A stretch of 64,000 nt of DNA from Litorilinea aerophila (lineage in GTDB: Bacteria; Chloroflexota; Anaerolineae; Caldilineales; Caldilineaceae), in the NCBI RefSeq assembly GCF_006569185.2, contig NZ_VIGC02000006.1:124001-188000 (forward strand), read 5' to 3'. Both the position numbers and the translations under genes were made by a program. Below the pieces are notes generated by a model that did not search any database, was not told the DNA's origin, and worked only from the letters and a program-made list of their open reading frames with translations. Shown here in pieces: positions 45,251-53,784 of this stretch. Each line of letters begins with the position of its first letter. Position 1 is the first letter of the stretch.

Positions 45251-45336
45251 GTACTGATGGCTCTGCCGCCAAAAGGTCCAATTAGGACGCTGACCCACGC
45301 AGATGAACGCTGATTCGGTGATTCTCTTCTGCGTTT

Positions 45337-45360
45337 CTTTGCGCCTTTGCGCCCTTGCGT
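45337..45360. repeat. Array of 8-bp CTTTGCGC units
   Basis: Two exact CTTTGCGC units (45337-45344, 45345-45352) and one variant CCTTGCGT (45353-45360) are adjacent. The stretch 45251-45479 otherwise holds the palindrome at 45421 and no gene. Confidence 0.6.
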
Positions 45361-45420
45361 TTAAAAATACCCTTTTTGCAGAAGAGTCACTGATCGTCTT
45401 GTGAAATGGCATGCATGATT

Positions 45421-45452
45421 TCGCAGGTCCGGTATGGAAACCGGACCTGCGA
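45421..45452. repeat. 13-bp perfect palindrome with AGGTCCGG core
   Basis: TCGCAGGTCCGGT (45421-45433) pairs perfectly with ACCGGACCTGCGA (45440-45452) around a 6-nt loop. It shares the AGGTCCGG core with the repeats at 41679-41769. It lies about 30 bp upstream of the operon promoter and could also be a binding site. Confidence 0.65.
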
Positions 45453-45479
45453 TGGCTCTTGATCCGGCAATCCGTAAGG

Positions 45480-45508
45480 TTGGCCTCCCTCGGGCTCTTT
45501 GTTATAAT
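45480..45508 (+). promoter_or_regulatory. Promoter of the purine transport/salvage operon
   Basis: TTGGCC (45480-45485) and TATAAT (45503-45508) are separated by 17 bp, with TGT forming an extended -10. The expected transcription start is near 45515. Confidence 0.7.
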
Positions 45509-45514
45509 AATCAC

Positions 45515-45608
45515 AAACCCCCGCCCGGCAGCTTTTATCCAGGAGAAACTGCCGGTTTGCTTCCTGTCCTGGCGGCGAACCCCGGGGGCCTCCGCCCCGG
45601 ATTTTTCA
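45515..45608 (+). promoter_or_regulatory. Candidate riboswitch/attenuator leader with pseudoknot and terminator
   Basis: Stem 1: CCGGCAG (45525-45531) with CTGCCGG (45549-45555). Its loop contains CCAGGA (45539-45544), which can pair with TCCTGG (45567-45572) to make an H-type pseudoknot. Then CCGGGG (45582-45587) and CCCCGG (45595-45600) form a hairpin followed by ATTTTTC, an intrinsic terminator. GGCGG (45571-45575) can pair with CCGCC (45592-45596), competing with that terminator. The layout is that of a ligand-controlled attenuator before an ABC importer, adenine deaminase and nucleoside hydrolase operon. It matches no riboswitch class I can name. Confidence 0.5.
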
Positions 45609-45678
45609 TAGCGGATCGATGCAGGCTGCTTTCCAGCCATCCAGCACCCCTTCTTCAACAGCGCAAAAAGGAGGCAAT

Positions 45679-46797
45679 ATGCGCAGATTCTCCCTGATCC
45701 TGACCCTTGTCACCCTGGTCGGCCTGCTCGTCACGGCCTGTGTGGCGCCGGCGCCAACCGGCGCGCCCGCGGCCGAAGCGCCGGCGGCGGCCGGTGAGGA
45801 AGCGCCCGCAGCCGAGGCGGCTCCTGCCGGGGAACCCCAGGAACTGGTGGTCTCCACCTGGGGCTTCAACCAGGACCTCATCGACAAGAACCTGACCCGT
45901 CCGTTTGAAGAGAAGTACAACGTCAAGATCGTCTACGAGACGGGCAACAACTCGGAGCGGCTGACCAAGCTCATCGCCCGCAAGGACAACCCCAACGTGG
46001 ACGTGGTCCACTTTGCCGGCTCCTTCACCGTGCGGGCCCTGGAGGAGGGCGTCCTCCAGCCCATCGATCCCAGCCTGCTCACCCACTACGACGAGCTCTA
46101 CGACTGGGCCAAGGATCCCATCGGCCAGAACGCGGGCGTCGGCTACGCCATCAGCAGCTACCTGCTCATCTATCGCACCGACAAGATCGCCGAGCCCATC
46201 ACTTCCTGGGCCGATCTGCTGCGGGAAGACGTCAAGGGCTACGTCACCGTGCCGGATCTGGCCACCACCAACGGGCCGGCCACCATCGTCATGCTGGCCA
46301 AGGCCTTTGGCGGCGACATCGACAACACTGAGCCGGCCTGGGAGCGCCTGCCCCAACTGGCCGACCAGATCGTCACCACCTACCAGCGCAGCTCGGAGCT
46401 GGTCTCCCTCTTCCAGCAGGAGGAAGTCTGGCTGGCGCCCTACTCCAGCTTTGCCATCGGCAACCTGCTGGAGACGGGCCTGCCCCTCCAGCGGGTGATC
46501 CCGGTGGAGGGCATCCCGGGCACGCCCAGCGTGGTGAGCATTGTGGCCGGCAGCCAGAAGGTCGACCTGGCCCATAAGTACATCGACTTCCTCATCTCCA
46601 ACGAGGTGCAGACGGCCATGGCCCTGGACCTGGTGGATTCGCCCACCAACATGACGGTGGAGGTGCCCGAAGATGTGGCCGGGCTGCTCACCTACGGGGA
46701 TGAGATGATCAACAGCCTGATTTTCCTGGACCAGGCCAAACTGAATGCCTACCAGGAGGAATGGCTGGAGCGCTGGAACGAGATCATGCTGAAGTAG
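45679..46797 (+). CDS. PotD-type lipoprotein receptor of ABC importer
   Basis: The 372-residue protein has AAGGAGG before ATG 45679, a lipobox L-V-T-A-C, an Ala/Pro/Glu-rich linker to about 55, then a type II periplasmic-binding fold like spermidine/putrescine receptors (E-L-V-V-S-T-W-G-F, F-E-E-K-Y-N-V-K-I-V-Y-E-T, S-Y-L-L-I-Y-R-T-D-K). The family also takes up thiamine and iron compounds. In this operon, followed by purine salvage enzymes, a purine base or nucleoside-derived ligand is a good guess. Confidence 0.88.
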   Translation: MRRFSLILTLVTLVGLLVTACVAPAPTGAPAAEAPAAAGEEAPAAEAAPAGEPQELVVSTWGFNQDLIDKNLTRPFEEKYNVKIVYETGNNSERLTKLIARKDNPNVDVVHFAGSFTVRALEEGVLQPIDPSLLTHYDELYDWAKDPIGQNAGVGYAISSYLLIYRTDKIAEPITSWADLLREDVKGYVTVPDLATTNGPATIVMLAKAFGGDIDNTEPAWERLPQLADQIVTTYQRSSELVSLFQQEEVWLAPYSSFAIGNLLETGLPLQRVIPVEGIPGTPSVVSIVAGSQKVDLAHKYIDFLISNEVQTAMALDLVDSPTNMTVEVPEDVAGLLTYGDEMINSLIFLDQAKLNAYQEEWLERWNEIMLK

Positions 46798-46806
46798 CAG
46801 GAGGAG

Positions 46807-46848
46807 GGGGGATCCACAGAGCTTGGAGATGAAATCTGTGGATCCCCC
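46807..46848 (+). terminator. 14-bp hairpin between receptor and permease genes
   Basis: GGGGGATCCACAGA (46807-46820) pairs perfectly with TCTGTGGATCCCCC (46835-46848). There is no T-run. As in other receptor-permease operons, such a stem probably protects the receptor message so that more receptor than permease is made. Confidence 0.6.
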
Positions 46849-46857
46849 GCAGCCGTT

Positions 46858-47688
46858 ATGCGTCAACTGAATCAAACCCGTACCATCCTCATCCTGGTCT
46901 CGCCGGCGTTGCTCTTTCTGAGCATCTTTTTTTTGTTGCCCATCCTGGTGACCCTGGCCGGCGGCTTTCAAAACGAGGCCGGCGTTTTCTCCCTGGCCGG
47001 TTACCTGGCCTTTTTCCAGGATCGCAACGCCCAGATCATCTACTGGCGCACCTTGCGCCTGGGCGTGATCGTCACGGTGTTGGCCGCGCTCCTGGGCTAT
47101 CCGGCCTCCTATCTCATCGCGCAGATGCCGCCCCGGCGCCGTTCCCTGCTCATGTCCCTGGTCATTCTCCCCCTCATGACCAATCCGGTGGCCCGTACCT
47201 ACGCCTGGCTCATCATCCTGGGGCGTTTTGGCCTGATCAACCAGGTGCTGCTGGCCCTGGGCCTGACCGAAGAACCCCGCCGGCTGCTCTTCAATGAGAC
47301 GGCCATCGTGGTGGGGCTGCTGCAACTCTTCCTGCCCCTGATGATCCTGCCCCTGGTGAGCGCCCTGGAAAACATCCCCCACGAAGTGGTGGAGGCGGCC
47401 CGTAGCCTGGGCGCGGGGGAGCTCACCACCTTCTTCCGGGTCATCGTCCCCCTCTCCGCGGACGGCCTGGTGATGGGAGGGACCCTGGTCTTCACCGGTG
47501 CCATCACCGCCTACGTCACCCCGGCCATTTTGGGCGGGAATCGGGTGCTGGTCTTGGCCACCCTGCTGCGCCAGCGGGCGCTGGTGGCCATCGACTGGGA
47601 GGGTGCGACGGTGGTGGCCGGCGTCATGCTGGTGACCACGTTGTTGGTGAATCTTTTCCTGCGACTTTTCCGACCCAAGATGGTATAG
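46858..47688 (+). CDS. PotB-type ABC permease
   Basis: The 276-residue protein has six hydrophobic helices and the EAA-loop motif V-V-E-A-A-R-S-L-G-A-G near 179-189 that contacts the ATPase. The start ATG 46858 follows the receptor-gene hairpin. It ends one base before the PotC-type permease start. Confidence 0.9.
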   Translation: MRQLNQTRTILILVSPALLFLSIFFLLPILVTLAGGFQNEAGVFSLAGYLAFFQDRNAQIIYWRTLRLGVIVTVLAALLGYPASYLIAQMPPRRRSLLMSLVILPLMTNPVARTYAWLIILGRFGLINQVLLALGLTEEPRRLLFNETAIVVGLLQLFLPLMILPLVSALENIPHEVVEAARSLGAGELTTFFRVIVPLSADGLVMGGTLVFTGAITAYVTPAILGGNRVLVLATLLRQRALVAIDWEGATVVAGVMLVTTLLVNLFLRLFRPKMV

Positions 47689-47689
47689 G

Positions 47690-48475
47690 ATGATGCGAAC
47701 ATCCCGCTGGCTCTACGTCAGCCTGATTACCGTTTACCTTTTTCTATTGGGCCCGTTCCTGATCATCTTCATCGCCGCCTTTGGCGCGGAGGCCACCCTG
47801 GCCTTCCCCCCACGGGGCGGCTTCTCCCTCCACTGGTTCAGCAACGTCTTCCAGACTTCCCAGTTCGTGGACAGCTTCTGGATCAGCCTGGGGGTGGGCC
47901 TGCTGGCCACGGCCATCGCCCTGCTGCTGGGCGTGCCCGTGGCCTACGTGGTGGTCCACTTCCGCTTTCCGGGGGAAGGGCTCCTGGAGACCCTCTTCTC
48001 CTCGCCCATCCTGGTGCCGGGACTGGTGGTGGGCTTCGCCATGTTGCGCTTCTTCGTGCTGTTGGGCAACTTCGACGTCTTCACCGGCCTGCTCATCGGC
48101 CACACCGCGGTGCTCTTCCCGTACAGCGTGCGGGTGGTTTCGGCCAGCCTGCGCAACCTGGATCCGGCCATCGAAGAGGCGGCCATCAGCCTGGGCGCGG
48201 GGCGCCTGCGCAGCTTCTTCCTGGTGGTGTTGCCCAACATCCAGGCCGGCATCGCCGCGGCCTTCATCCTGGCCTTCATCACTTCTTTCAACAACGTACC
48301 CATCTCCCTCTTCCTGACCGGCCCGGGCGTCACCACCCTGCCCATTTCCATGCTGGTCTACATGGAGTACTACTTCGACCCCACCGTCGCCGCCCTCTCC
48401 ACCCTGCTCATCGTCTTTTCGGTGATCCTGGTGCAGGGGACGGAGCGGCTCCTGGGGCTGTCGCAATACGTGTAA
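47690..48475 (+). CDS. PotC-type ABC permease
   Basis: The 261-residue protein has six helices and the coupling motif I-E-E-A-A-I-S-L-G-A-G near 161-171. ATG 47690 or 47693 may start; the spacing from the previous stop codon is one base. It pairs with the PotB-type protein. Confidence 0.9.
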   Translation: MMRTSRWLYVSLITVYLFLLGPFLIIFIAAFGAEATLAFPPRGGFSLHWFSNVFQTSQFVDSFWISLGVGLLATAIALLLGVPVAYVVVHFRFPGEGLLETLFSSPILVPGLVVGFAMLRFFVLLGNFDVFTGLLIGHTAVLFPYSVRVVSASLRNLDPAIEEAAISLGAGRLRSFFLVVLPNIQAGIAAAFILAFITSFNNVPISLFLTGPGVTTLPISMLVYMEYYFDPTVAALSTLLIVFSVILVQGTERLLGLSQYV

Positions 48476-48488
48476 CTGTCAGGTACCT

Positions 48489-49679
48489 GTGAGCGTTATG
48501 GCCTATCTTCAACTGATCGACCTACAAGTCGCATATGACCGCAACGTGCCGGTCTTGGATGGCTTCCACCTGAGCGTGGAGCGGGGCGAGCTGGTCTCCC
48601 TCCTGGGGCCCAGCGGCTGTGGCAAGACCACCACCCTGCGCACCGTCGCCGGCTTCATCGAACCCAGCCGGGGCCAGGTCCTGGTGGACGGCCAGGACTA
48701 CACCCGCCTGCCGCCCAACAGGCGGGACATCGGCCTGGTCTTCCAGAGCTATGCCCTCTTTCCCCACCTGAGCGTCTTCCAAAATGTGGCCTTTGGCCTG
48801 CGCATGCGGGGACTGCGGGGGCCGGAAGTGGAGCGTCGGGTGCGGGAGGCGCTGGCCCTGGTGGACCTGGCCGGCTATGAAAACCGGCGTCCGGCCCAGC
48901 TCTCCGGTGGGCAGCGCCAGCGGGTAGCCGTGGCCCGGGCCATCGTCATCGAGCCCAAGCTGCTGCTCATGGATGAACCCCTGAGCAACCTGGACGCCAA
49001 GCTGCGCACCAGCATGCGCACCGAGCTGCGCCGGCTGCAGCAGCGATTGGGCATCACCATGCTCTACGTCACCCACGACCAGGTGGAAGCCCTCTCCCTT
49101 TCCGACCGCGTTGTGGTCATGAACCGGGGCCAGATCGAGCAGATCGGCACGCCCGAGGAGATCTTTCACCAGCCCGCCACCCCCTTCGTGGCCGATTTCA
49201 TGGGCTTCGACAACTGCTTCCCCGCCACGGTGGCGGAGGTCCAGGGCGAGACCATCACCCTCCAGGCGGATGGCCACCGGCTGGCGGTGACCCGCCGTCG
49301 CTCTACCGCAGCGGTGCGCCCTGGGGAGCCGGTCTCCGTCTACTTCCGGCCCGAGGGTGGATACCTCTGCACCGAGCCGGCAGCCAACAGCATCCCGGTC
49401 CGGATCCTCCTTTCCACCTTCCGGGGCAGCAGCGTGGAGTATGTGGTGGAGAGCGGGCTGGGCGAGTTCATGGTGCACATGGACGAGGAGCAGCCCCGTT
49501 TCGAGGCTGGCCCGGCCCACCTGCAACTGGCGCCCCGCAACCTGGTGGTGATGCCCCGGGCCGACGACCTGCTGCAGCCTTCCTCGGGAGCCGAAGGGAC
49601 CAGGCAGGAATTAACCGGGAAAGAAGCGAACAAGAAAGCAGCGAACAAGAATGCAGTGAGCAAGGAGGTGCTGCCGTGA
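48489..49679 (+). CDS. PotA-type ABC transporter ATPase
   Basis: The 396-residue protein starts at GTG 48489 or ATG 48498. Walker A is G-P-S-G-C-G-K-T-T near 38-46, signature L-S-G-G-Q-R-Q-R near 138-145, Walker B L-L-L-M-D-E-P near 158-164. A C-terminal TOBE-like region ([15 protein letters not shown]) is followed by a low-complexity Lys/Asn tail of three 5-residue repeats ([15 protein letters not shown]). The stop overlaps the adenine deaminase start codon. Confidence 0.92.
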   Translation: MSVMAYLQLIDLQVAYDRNVPVLDGFHLSVERGELVSLLGPSGCGKTTTLRTVAGFIEPSRGQVLVDGQDYTRLPPNRRDIGLVFQSYALFPHLSVFQNVAFGLRMRGLRGPEVERRVREALALVDLAGYENRRPAQLSGGQRQRVAVARAIVIEPKLLLMDEPLSNLDAKLRTSMRTELRRLQQRLGITMLYVTHDQVEALSLSDRVVVMNRGQIEQIGTPEEIFHQPATPFVADFMGFDNCFPATVAEVQGETITLQADGHRLAVTRRRSTAAVRPGEPVSVYFRPEGGYLCTEPAANSIPVRILLSTFRGSSVEYVVESGLGEFMVHMDEEQPRFEAGPAHLQLAPRNLVVMPRADDLLQPSSGAEGTRQELTGKEANKKAANKNAVSKEVLP

Positions 49680-51433
49680 GCCTGATCCAGGCCGCGCTGG
49701 GCCGCATCCCCGTGGATTTGCTCCTGACCAACGTCCGGCTGGCCAACGTCATCACCGGCGAGATCTACCCGGCCGACATCGCCATCTACCAGGGCAAGAT
49801 TGCCGCGGTGGAGCCACCCCATAGCCAACCTCTGCGCCCCGCTGTCCAGGTGCTGGACGGCCAGGGGATGCTGGCGGTGCCCGGCCTCATCGACGCGCAC
49901 CTGCACATCGAGAGCACCCTGGTGACGCCGGCCCACTTTGCCGCCGGGGTCCTGCCCCGGGGCACCACCACCGTGGCCGAGGATCCCCACGAGGTGGCCA
50001 ACGTCCTGGGCGCGGAGGGCATCCGCGCCATGCTGGCCGCCTCGGCGGACCTGCCCCTCAAGGTGGAGTACCTGATCAGCTCCAGCGTGCCCTCGGCCGT
50101 GGGGCTGGAGACTTCCGGCGGCGAGATCGGCCCCGCGGAAGTGGAGGCCCTCCGCGCCCTGCCCCATGTCATCGGCCTGGCCGAGGTGATGGACGGTGCG
50201 GCGCTTCTTGCCGAGGACCCCCGCCTGCTGGGCATCCTGGCGGCCATGGGCGGCGGCAACGGCCTGCGTGGCCCCGACAGCCCTGGCGTCATCGAGGGCC
50301 ATAACCCCATGCTGCGGGGTCGCGCCCTGGCCGCCTTCGTGGCCGCGGGCGTGGATTCGGACCACACCCTGGCCACGCCCGAAGACCTGGTGGAGAAAGC
50401 CCGCCAGGGGGTGACCCTCATGCTGCAGGAGCGCTACCTCTCGGCCGAGGCCATCGCCGCGCTGATGTCCCTGCCCATGGACTGCGGTGTCTGCCTGGTG
50501 ACCGACGACGTGGCGCCGGACTATTTGCTCCAATACGGCCACCTGGACCGGGTGTTGCGCCGGGCCATCGAACTGGGCATGGCGCCCATGCACGCGCTGC
50601 GGGCGGCCACCTGGAACCCCGCCCGGCGTCTGCGCCTGTGGGATCGGGGCGCCATCACTCCCGGCCGCGCGGCCGATCTCGTCCTGACCCCCAGCCTGGA
50701 AAGCTTCGAAGCGCATCGTGTCTTTGTGAACGGCCAGCTGGTAGCCGAAGAGGGGCGCTGCCTCTGGCAGCCGCCGACCCAAGATCCCCTGCTGGCCTAT
50801 ACCCACACCGTGCACCTGCCTGCCCAGCAGCCCCAGGATTTCGAGATCGCTGCGCCGGTGGCGGAGGGAGAAGTCCGGGTGCGGGTCATGGAGTGCGTCC
50901 CTGGGACGACCCTGGTGCGGGCCGGGGAGGCGGTGCTCCCGGTGCATGGCGGGCGGCTCCAGCTGCCGCCGGATGGCGACCTGGCCTATCTGGCGGTGGT
51001 GGAACGTCATGGCCGCCACGGCGGCCGGGCCTTTGGCATCGTGCGGGGGCTGGGCCTGAGCCGGGGGGCGGTGGCCACCACCTATGCCCATGACAGCCAC
51101 AACCTGGCCGTCATGGGGTGCAGCCCGGTGGAGATGGCAGCCGCGGCCAACGCGGTCATCGAGACCCAGGGCGGCATTGCGGTGGTGGCCGGTGAGCGGT
51201 TGCTGGCCCGCATGCCCCTGCCCATCGCGGGGATCCTCTCGGCCGCGCCGGTGGAGCAGGCCGCGCGGGAGGTGGCGGCCGTGGGACAGGCCTTACGCAG
51301 CCTGGGCCTGGATCACCCCTACTGGCTCATGCGCATCTCCACCTTCACATTGCCCGTCAGCTCTGGCCTGCGTATCACCGACCTGGGCCTGGTGGATGCC
51401 CGGGAACGTCGTCTGGTCGATCTCTTCCTGTAA
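49676..51433 (+). CDS. ade: Adenine deaminase
   Basis: The 585-residue protein starts at GTG 49676, overlapping the ATPase stop (GTGA), with AAGGAGG upstream. The amidohydrolase metal site is D-A-H75-L-H77-I-E79, and the family's E-D-P-H-E-V-A-N-V-L-G motif follows near 102-112. Two-domain bacterial Ade proteins deaminate adenine to hypoxanthine using Mn or Fe. Its place in the transporter operon points to purine uptake and use as nitrogen or purine source. Confidence 0.93.
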   Translation: MSLIQAALGRIPVDLLLTNVRLANVITGEIYPADIAIYQGKIAAVEPPHSQPLRPAVQVLDGQGMLAVPGLIDAHLHIESTLVTPAHFAAGVLPRGTTTVAEDPHEVANVLGAEGIRAMLAASADLPLKVEYLISSSVPSAVGLETSGGEIGPAEVEALRALPHVIGLAEVMDGAALLAEDPRLLGILAAMGGGNGLRGPDSPGVIEGHNPMLRGRALAAFVAAGVDSDHTLATPEDLVEKARQGVTLMLQERYLSAEAIAALMSLPMDCGVCLVTDDVAPDYLLQYGHLDRVLRRAIELGMAPMHALRAATWNPARRLRLWDRGAITPGRAADLVLTPSLESFEAHRVFVNGQLVAEEGRCLWQPPTQDPLLAYTHTVHLPAQQPQDFEIAAPVAEGEVRVRVMECVPGTTLVRAGEAVLPVHGGRLQLPPDGDLAYLAVVERHGRHGGRAFGIVRGLGLSRGAVATTYAHDSHNLAVMGCSPVEMAAAANAVIETQGGIAVVAGERLLARMPLPIAGILSAAPVEQAAREVAAVGQALRSLGLDHPYWLMRISTFTLPVSSGLRITDLGLVDARERRLVDLFL

Positions 51434-51459
51434 CCTTCCCCTGGCAGATGGAGGCACCC

Positions 51460-52443
51460 ATGTCCCAGCCCATTCCGGTCATCCTGGACGTGGATACTGG
51501 CTTCGATGATGCACTGGCCCTGTTGCTGGCCCTGCGCGCCCCCCAGCTGGAAGTCCTGGGCATCACCTGTGTGGTGGGCAACCAGCGCCTGCCCCAGGTG
51601 GTGACCAACACCCTGAAGATCCTGGACGTGGCCGAGGCGCCGGAAATCCCGGTGGCAGCCGGCATGACCTTGCCCCTGCTGGAGCCGTTGCGGATGCCCA
51701 TGCTCCTCCACGGCCGGGATGGCATGGCGGATCTGGGTCTGCCGCCGTCGTCCCGTCGTCCCGTGGAGGTTCATGCGGTGGAATTCCTGCGCCAGGCCCT
51801 GGCCGCGGCCAGCCGGCCGGTCACCCTCATTGCGCTGGCGCCGCTGACCAACATCGCCGTCTTCCTGCGCATGTACCCGGAGCTCCACAGCCGCGTCGGC
51901 CAGCTCATGATCATGGGCGGGACCTATGCGGCGGCGGGCAACACCACGCCCCTGGCCGAGTTCAACATCCGCCACGACCCGGAGGCCGCGGCCGTGGTGT
52001 TGGCCAGCGGCCTGCCCATCCGCCTTTACACCCTGGACGTCTTCCGGCGGGTGGCCATCCGCCGGAAGGAAATCGAGCAGTTCATCGCCCAGCCGGATCC
52101 TGTGGCGCAGGTAGCCGGCCGCATCCTGCGCCACAGCTGCGACTACTTCCGCAGCGACCGGGCCCTCATCGGCGACGCGGGCGCAGTGGCCGCGGTCATT
52201 GAGCCCGAGGGGGTCCAGGGGGAGCAGCTGCCCATCACCGTGGAGCTGGGCGGCACCATCAGCCGGGGCCAGACGGCGGTGGACCGGCGGCCGCCGGAGA
52301 GTCGGGCGCGGCTGCGCGAATGGTGCGAGCCGGCCCCGGCCGAAGTGGACGTGATCCACACTGTGGACGCCGCGCGCTACCGGGCGCTCTTCGGGCAGCT
52401 GGTGGGCGGGGTGGAGTTAGAAAGCGTGAATCGTAAAATGTAA
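51460..52443 (+). CDS. Inosine-uridine preferring nucleoside hydrolase family
   Basis: The 327-residue protein starts at ATG 51460, chosen over 51448 because GGAGG lies 8 nt upstream. The Ca-binding N-terminus D10-V-D-T-G-F-D-D17-A is the family hallmark; N-T-T-P-L-A-E-F-N-I near 165-174 and the late Asp complete the site less clearly. These enzymes cleave nucleosides to base and ribose. As the last gene of the operon it would feed adenine to the deaminase upstream. Confidence 0.93.
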   Translation: MSQPIPVILDVDTGFDDALALLLALRAPQLEVLGITCVVGNQRLPQVVTNTLKILDVAEAPEIPVAAGMTLPLLEPLRMPMLLHGRDGMADLGLPPSSRRPVEVHAVEFLRQALAAASRPVTLIALAPLTNIAVFLRMYPELHSRVGQLMIMGGTYAAAGNTTPLAEFNIRHDPEAAAVVLASGLPIRLYTLDVFRRVAIRRKEIEQFIAQPDPVAQVAGRILRHSCDYFRSDRALIGDAGAVAAVIEPEGVQGEQLPITVELGGTISRGQTAVDRRPPESRARLREWCEPAPAEVDVIHTVDAARYRALFGQLVGGVELESVNRKM

Positions 52444-52473
52444 TGCGTAAGTTTGTCGCGTTAGGAGGAACCC

Positions 52474-52521
52474 ATGGATTGGAGTTTCAGAGGCTATGAT
52501 ATTGTAGAAAGAGTGTGTTGA
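52474..52521 (+). pseudogene. 15-codon gene stub with strong ribosome site at the island edge
   Basis: AGGAGGAACCC before ATG 52474 is the same start context as the Gfo/Idh/MocA gene at 32767. The frame reads M-D-W-S-F-R-G-Y-D-I-V-E-R-V-C and stops at 52519-52521. Composition changes to AT-rich within it. I read it as the N-terminus of a truncated gene where the low-GC island was joined. Confidence 0.5.
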
Positions 52522-52542
52522 AAGTTATGTCATGAAGACTGA

Positions 52543-53784
52543 CTAGCCTTCTAAAATTTCTCGATAGATATTTTCGATATGATCAACATGCTGTTCAAAA
52601 TACAGTGGAGCCGTCATTTGACTGCGCATTCTATCTAAAATTTGTGGATTATCGACCAACTGTTGCAGAGCAATTCTCCAGGCTTCTATATCTCCTGGTG
52701 GCAACAAAAGCCCGTTAACGCCATCACGAATTGCCTCTGTCAGAGCGCCCATCTCTGAAGCCAGCACCGGTGTTCCAACCGCTAAGGCTTCATGGGCTAC
52801 CAAGCAGAAGGTTTCATGCCAAAGGCTGGGAACTGCTACGGCATCAGCGTCAGCGAATGCCCTCCACACGTCTAAACGATCGGCCTTCCCTAAAAAAGTA
52901 ACACGTTCATCTGCCATCCGATGAAGAAGGTTGGCATAATGAGGGTGTGCTGATATGTCGCCAACGATAGAGAGCTGGAATTTGCCTTTTACCTTGCGGA
53001 GGGCTTCTAGCAAAATATGGACACCTTTGTTCGGTGCTAATCCTCCAACGTATAGAAAGCGAATTTCCTCTCCTCTCGGTTTGCGGTATGAACGGGGCTG
53101 CGTTAATGGGGTCACCCCTGGCCTGACAATATGGATATGGTTTTGGGGAACACCGTGTCGCTTATACCAATCGCGCACAAAGATGGATGGCGACAATAGT
53201 CGCATAGCGCCTCGGAGGAGATTATTTAATCTGCGATTGCGATCGAGCAGTAGTCCCAATAAAAGGGGAGAAGCAATCCATGTTGCAGGCTGACCCGATC
53301 TGGCGACTACACAGCGGGTACAGTTGAGAAAAAAGCGAGGGCCATGGCAAGCAGTTTGGCTGTAATTTGTCAGTAAGTTGGCATTGGCGCAAACCCACCA
53401 ATAGTCCCATAAAGTAATGATGTAGGGGATATCGAGTTGGGTCAATCGCTCAAGTATGCTCTCCGGTAGACCCATTAAATGTTGTATGTGTACCAAATCT
53501 GGCTTGAATTGATCGAGTGTTTTCTTCCAAAAATCATCGATCGCCGGCTGGCGCCAGGTTGATAAAAAGCGCTGCGAGGGGGAAAGGGCACCGACAGATA
53601 TGCTGAAAATCGGGAGGCCTCCGAGCTGACGCACTTTCTGGAATTTTTCTTGGGAATATGAACGGTGAAATACCCCGACCTGCCAGCCTCGCTGTAGGAT
53701 TGCTTGCGCCAATTCTTCCGTATAAACTTCAACTCCACCAATAAACTCCGGCGGATATTGATGAACTACATAGAGTACTTTCAT
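52543..53784 (-). CDS. GT4 family glycosyltransferase
   Basis: The 413-residue GT-B protein has the N-terminal Y-P-P-E-F-I-G-G-V-E-V-Y motif and the C-terminal E-x7-E motif H-E-T-F-C-L-V-A-H-E-A. It transfers a sugar from a nucleotide donor to a growing surface glycan. It is the last gene on the minus strand before the island edge and overlaps the next GT4 gene start by 4 bp. Confidence 0.92.
   Translation of the reverse strand: MKVLYVVHQYPPEFIGGVEVYTEELAQAILQRGWQVGVFHRSYSQEKFQKVRQLGGLPIFSISVGALSPSQRFLSTWRQPAIDDFWKKTLDQFKPDLVHIQHLMGLPESILERLTQLDIPYIITLWDYWWVCANANLLTNYSQTACHGPRFFLNCTRCVVARSGQPATWIASPLLLGLLLDRNRRLNNLLRGAMRLLSPSIFVRDWYKRHGVPQNHIHIVRPGVTPLTQPRSYRKPRGEEIRFLYVGGLAPNKGVHILLEALRKVKGKFQLSIVGDISAHPHYANLLHRMADERVTFLGKADRLDVWRAFADADAVAVPSLWHETFCLVAHEALAVGTPVLASEMGALTEAIRDGVNGLLLPPGDIEAWRIALQQLVDNPQILDRMRSQMTAPLYFEQHVDHIENIYREILEG

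Noticed and set aside
43952-45658. 568-codon minus-strand reading frame
   Set aside because: It is antisense to the amidase gene and the leader region; low-complexity product, a common artefact at high GC.
45655-47382. 575-codon minus-strand reading frame
   Set aside because: It lies opposite the PotD- and PotB-type genes and is His/Gln/Gly-rich nonsense.
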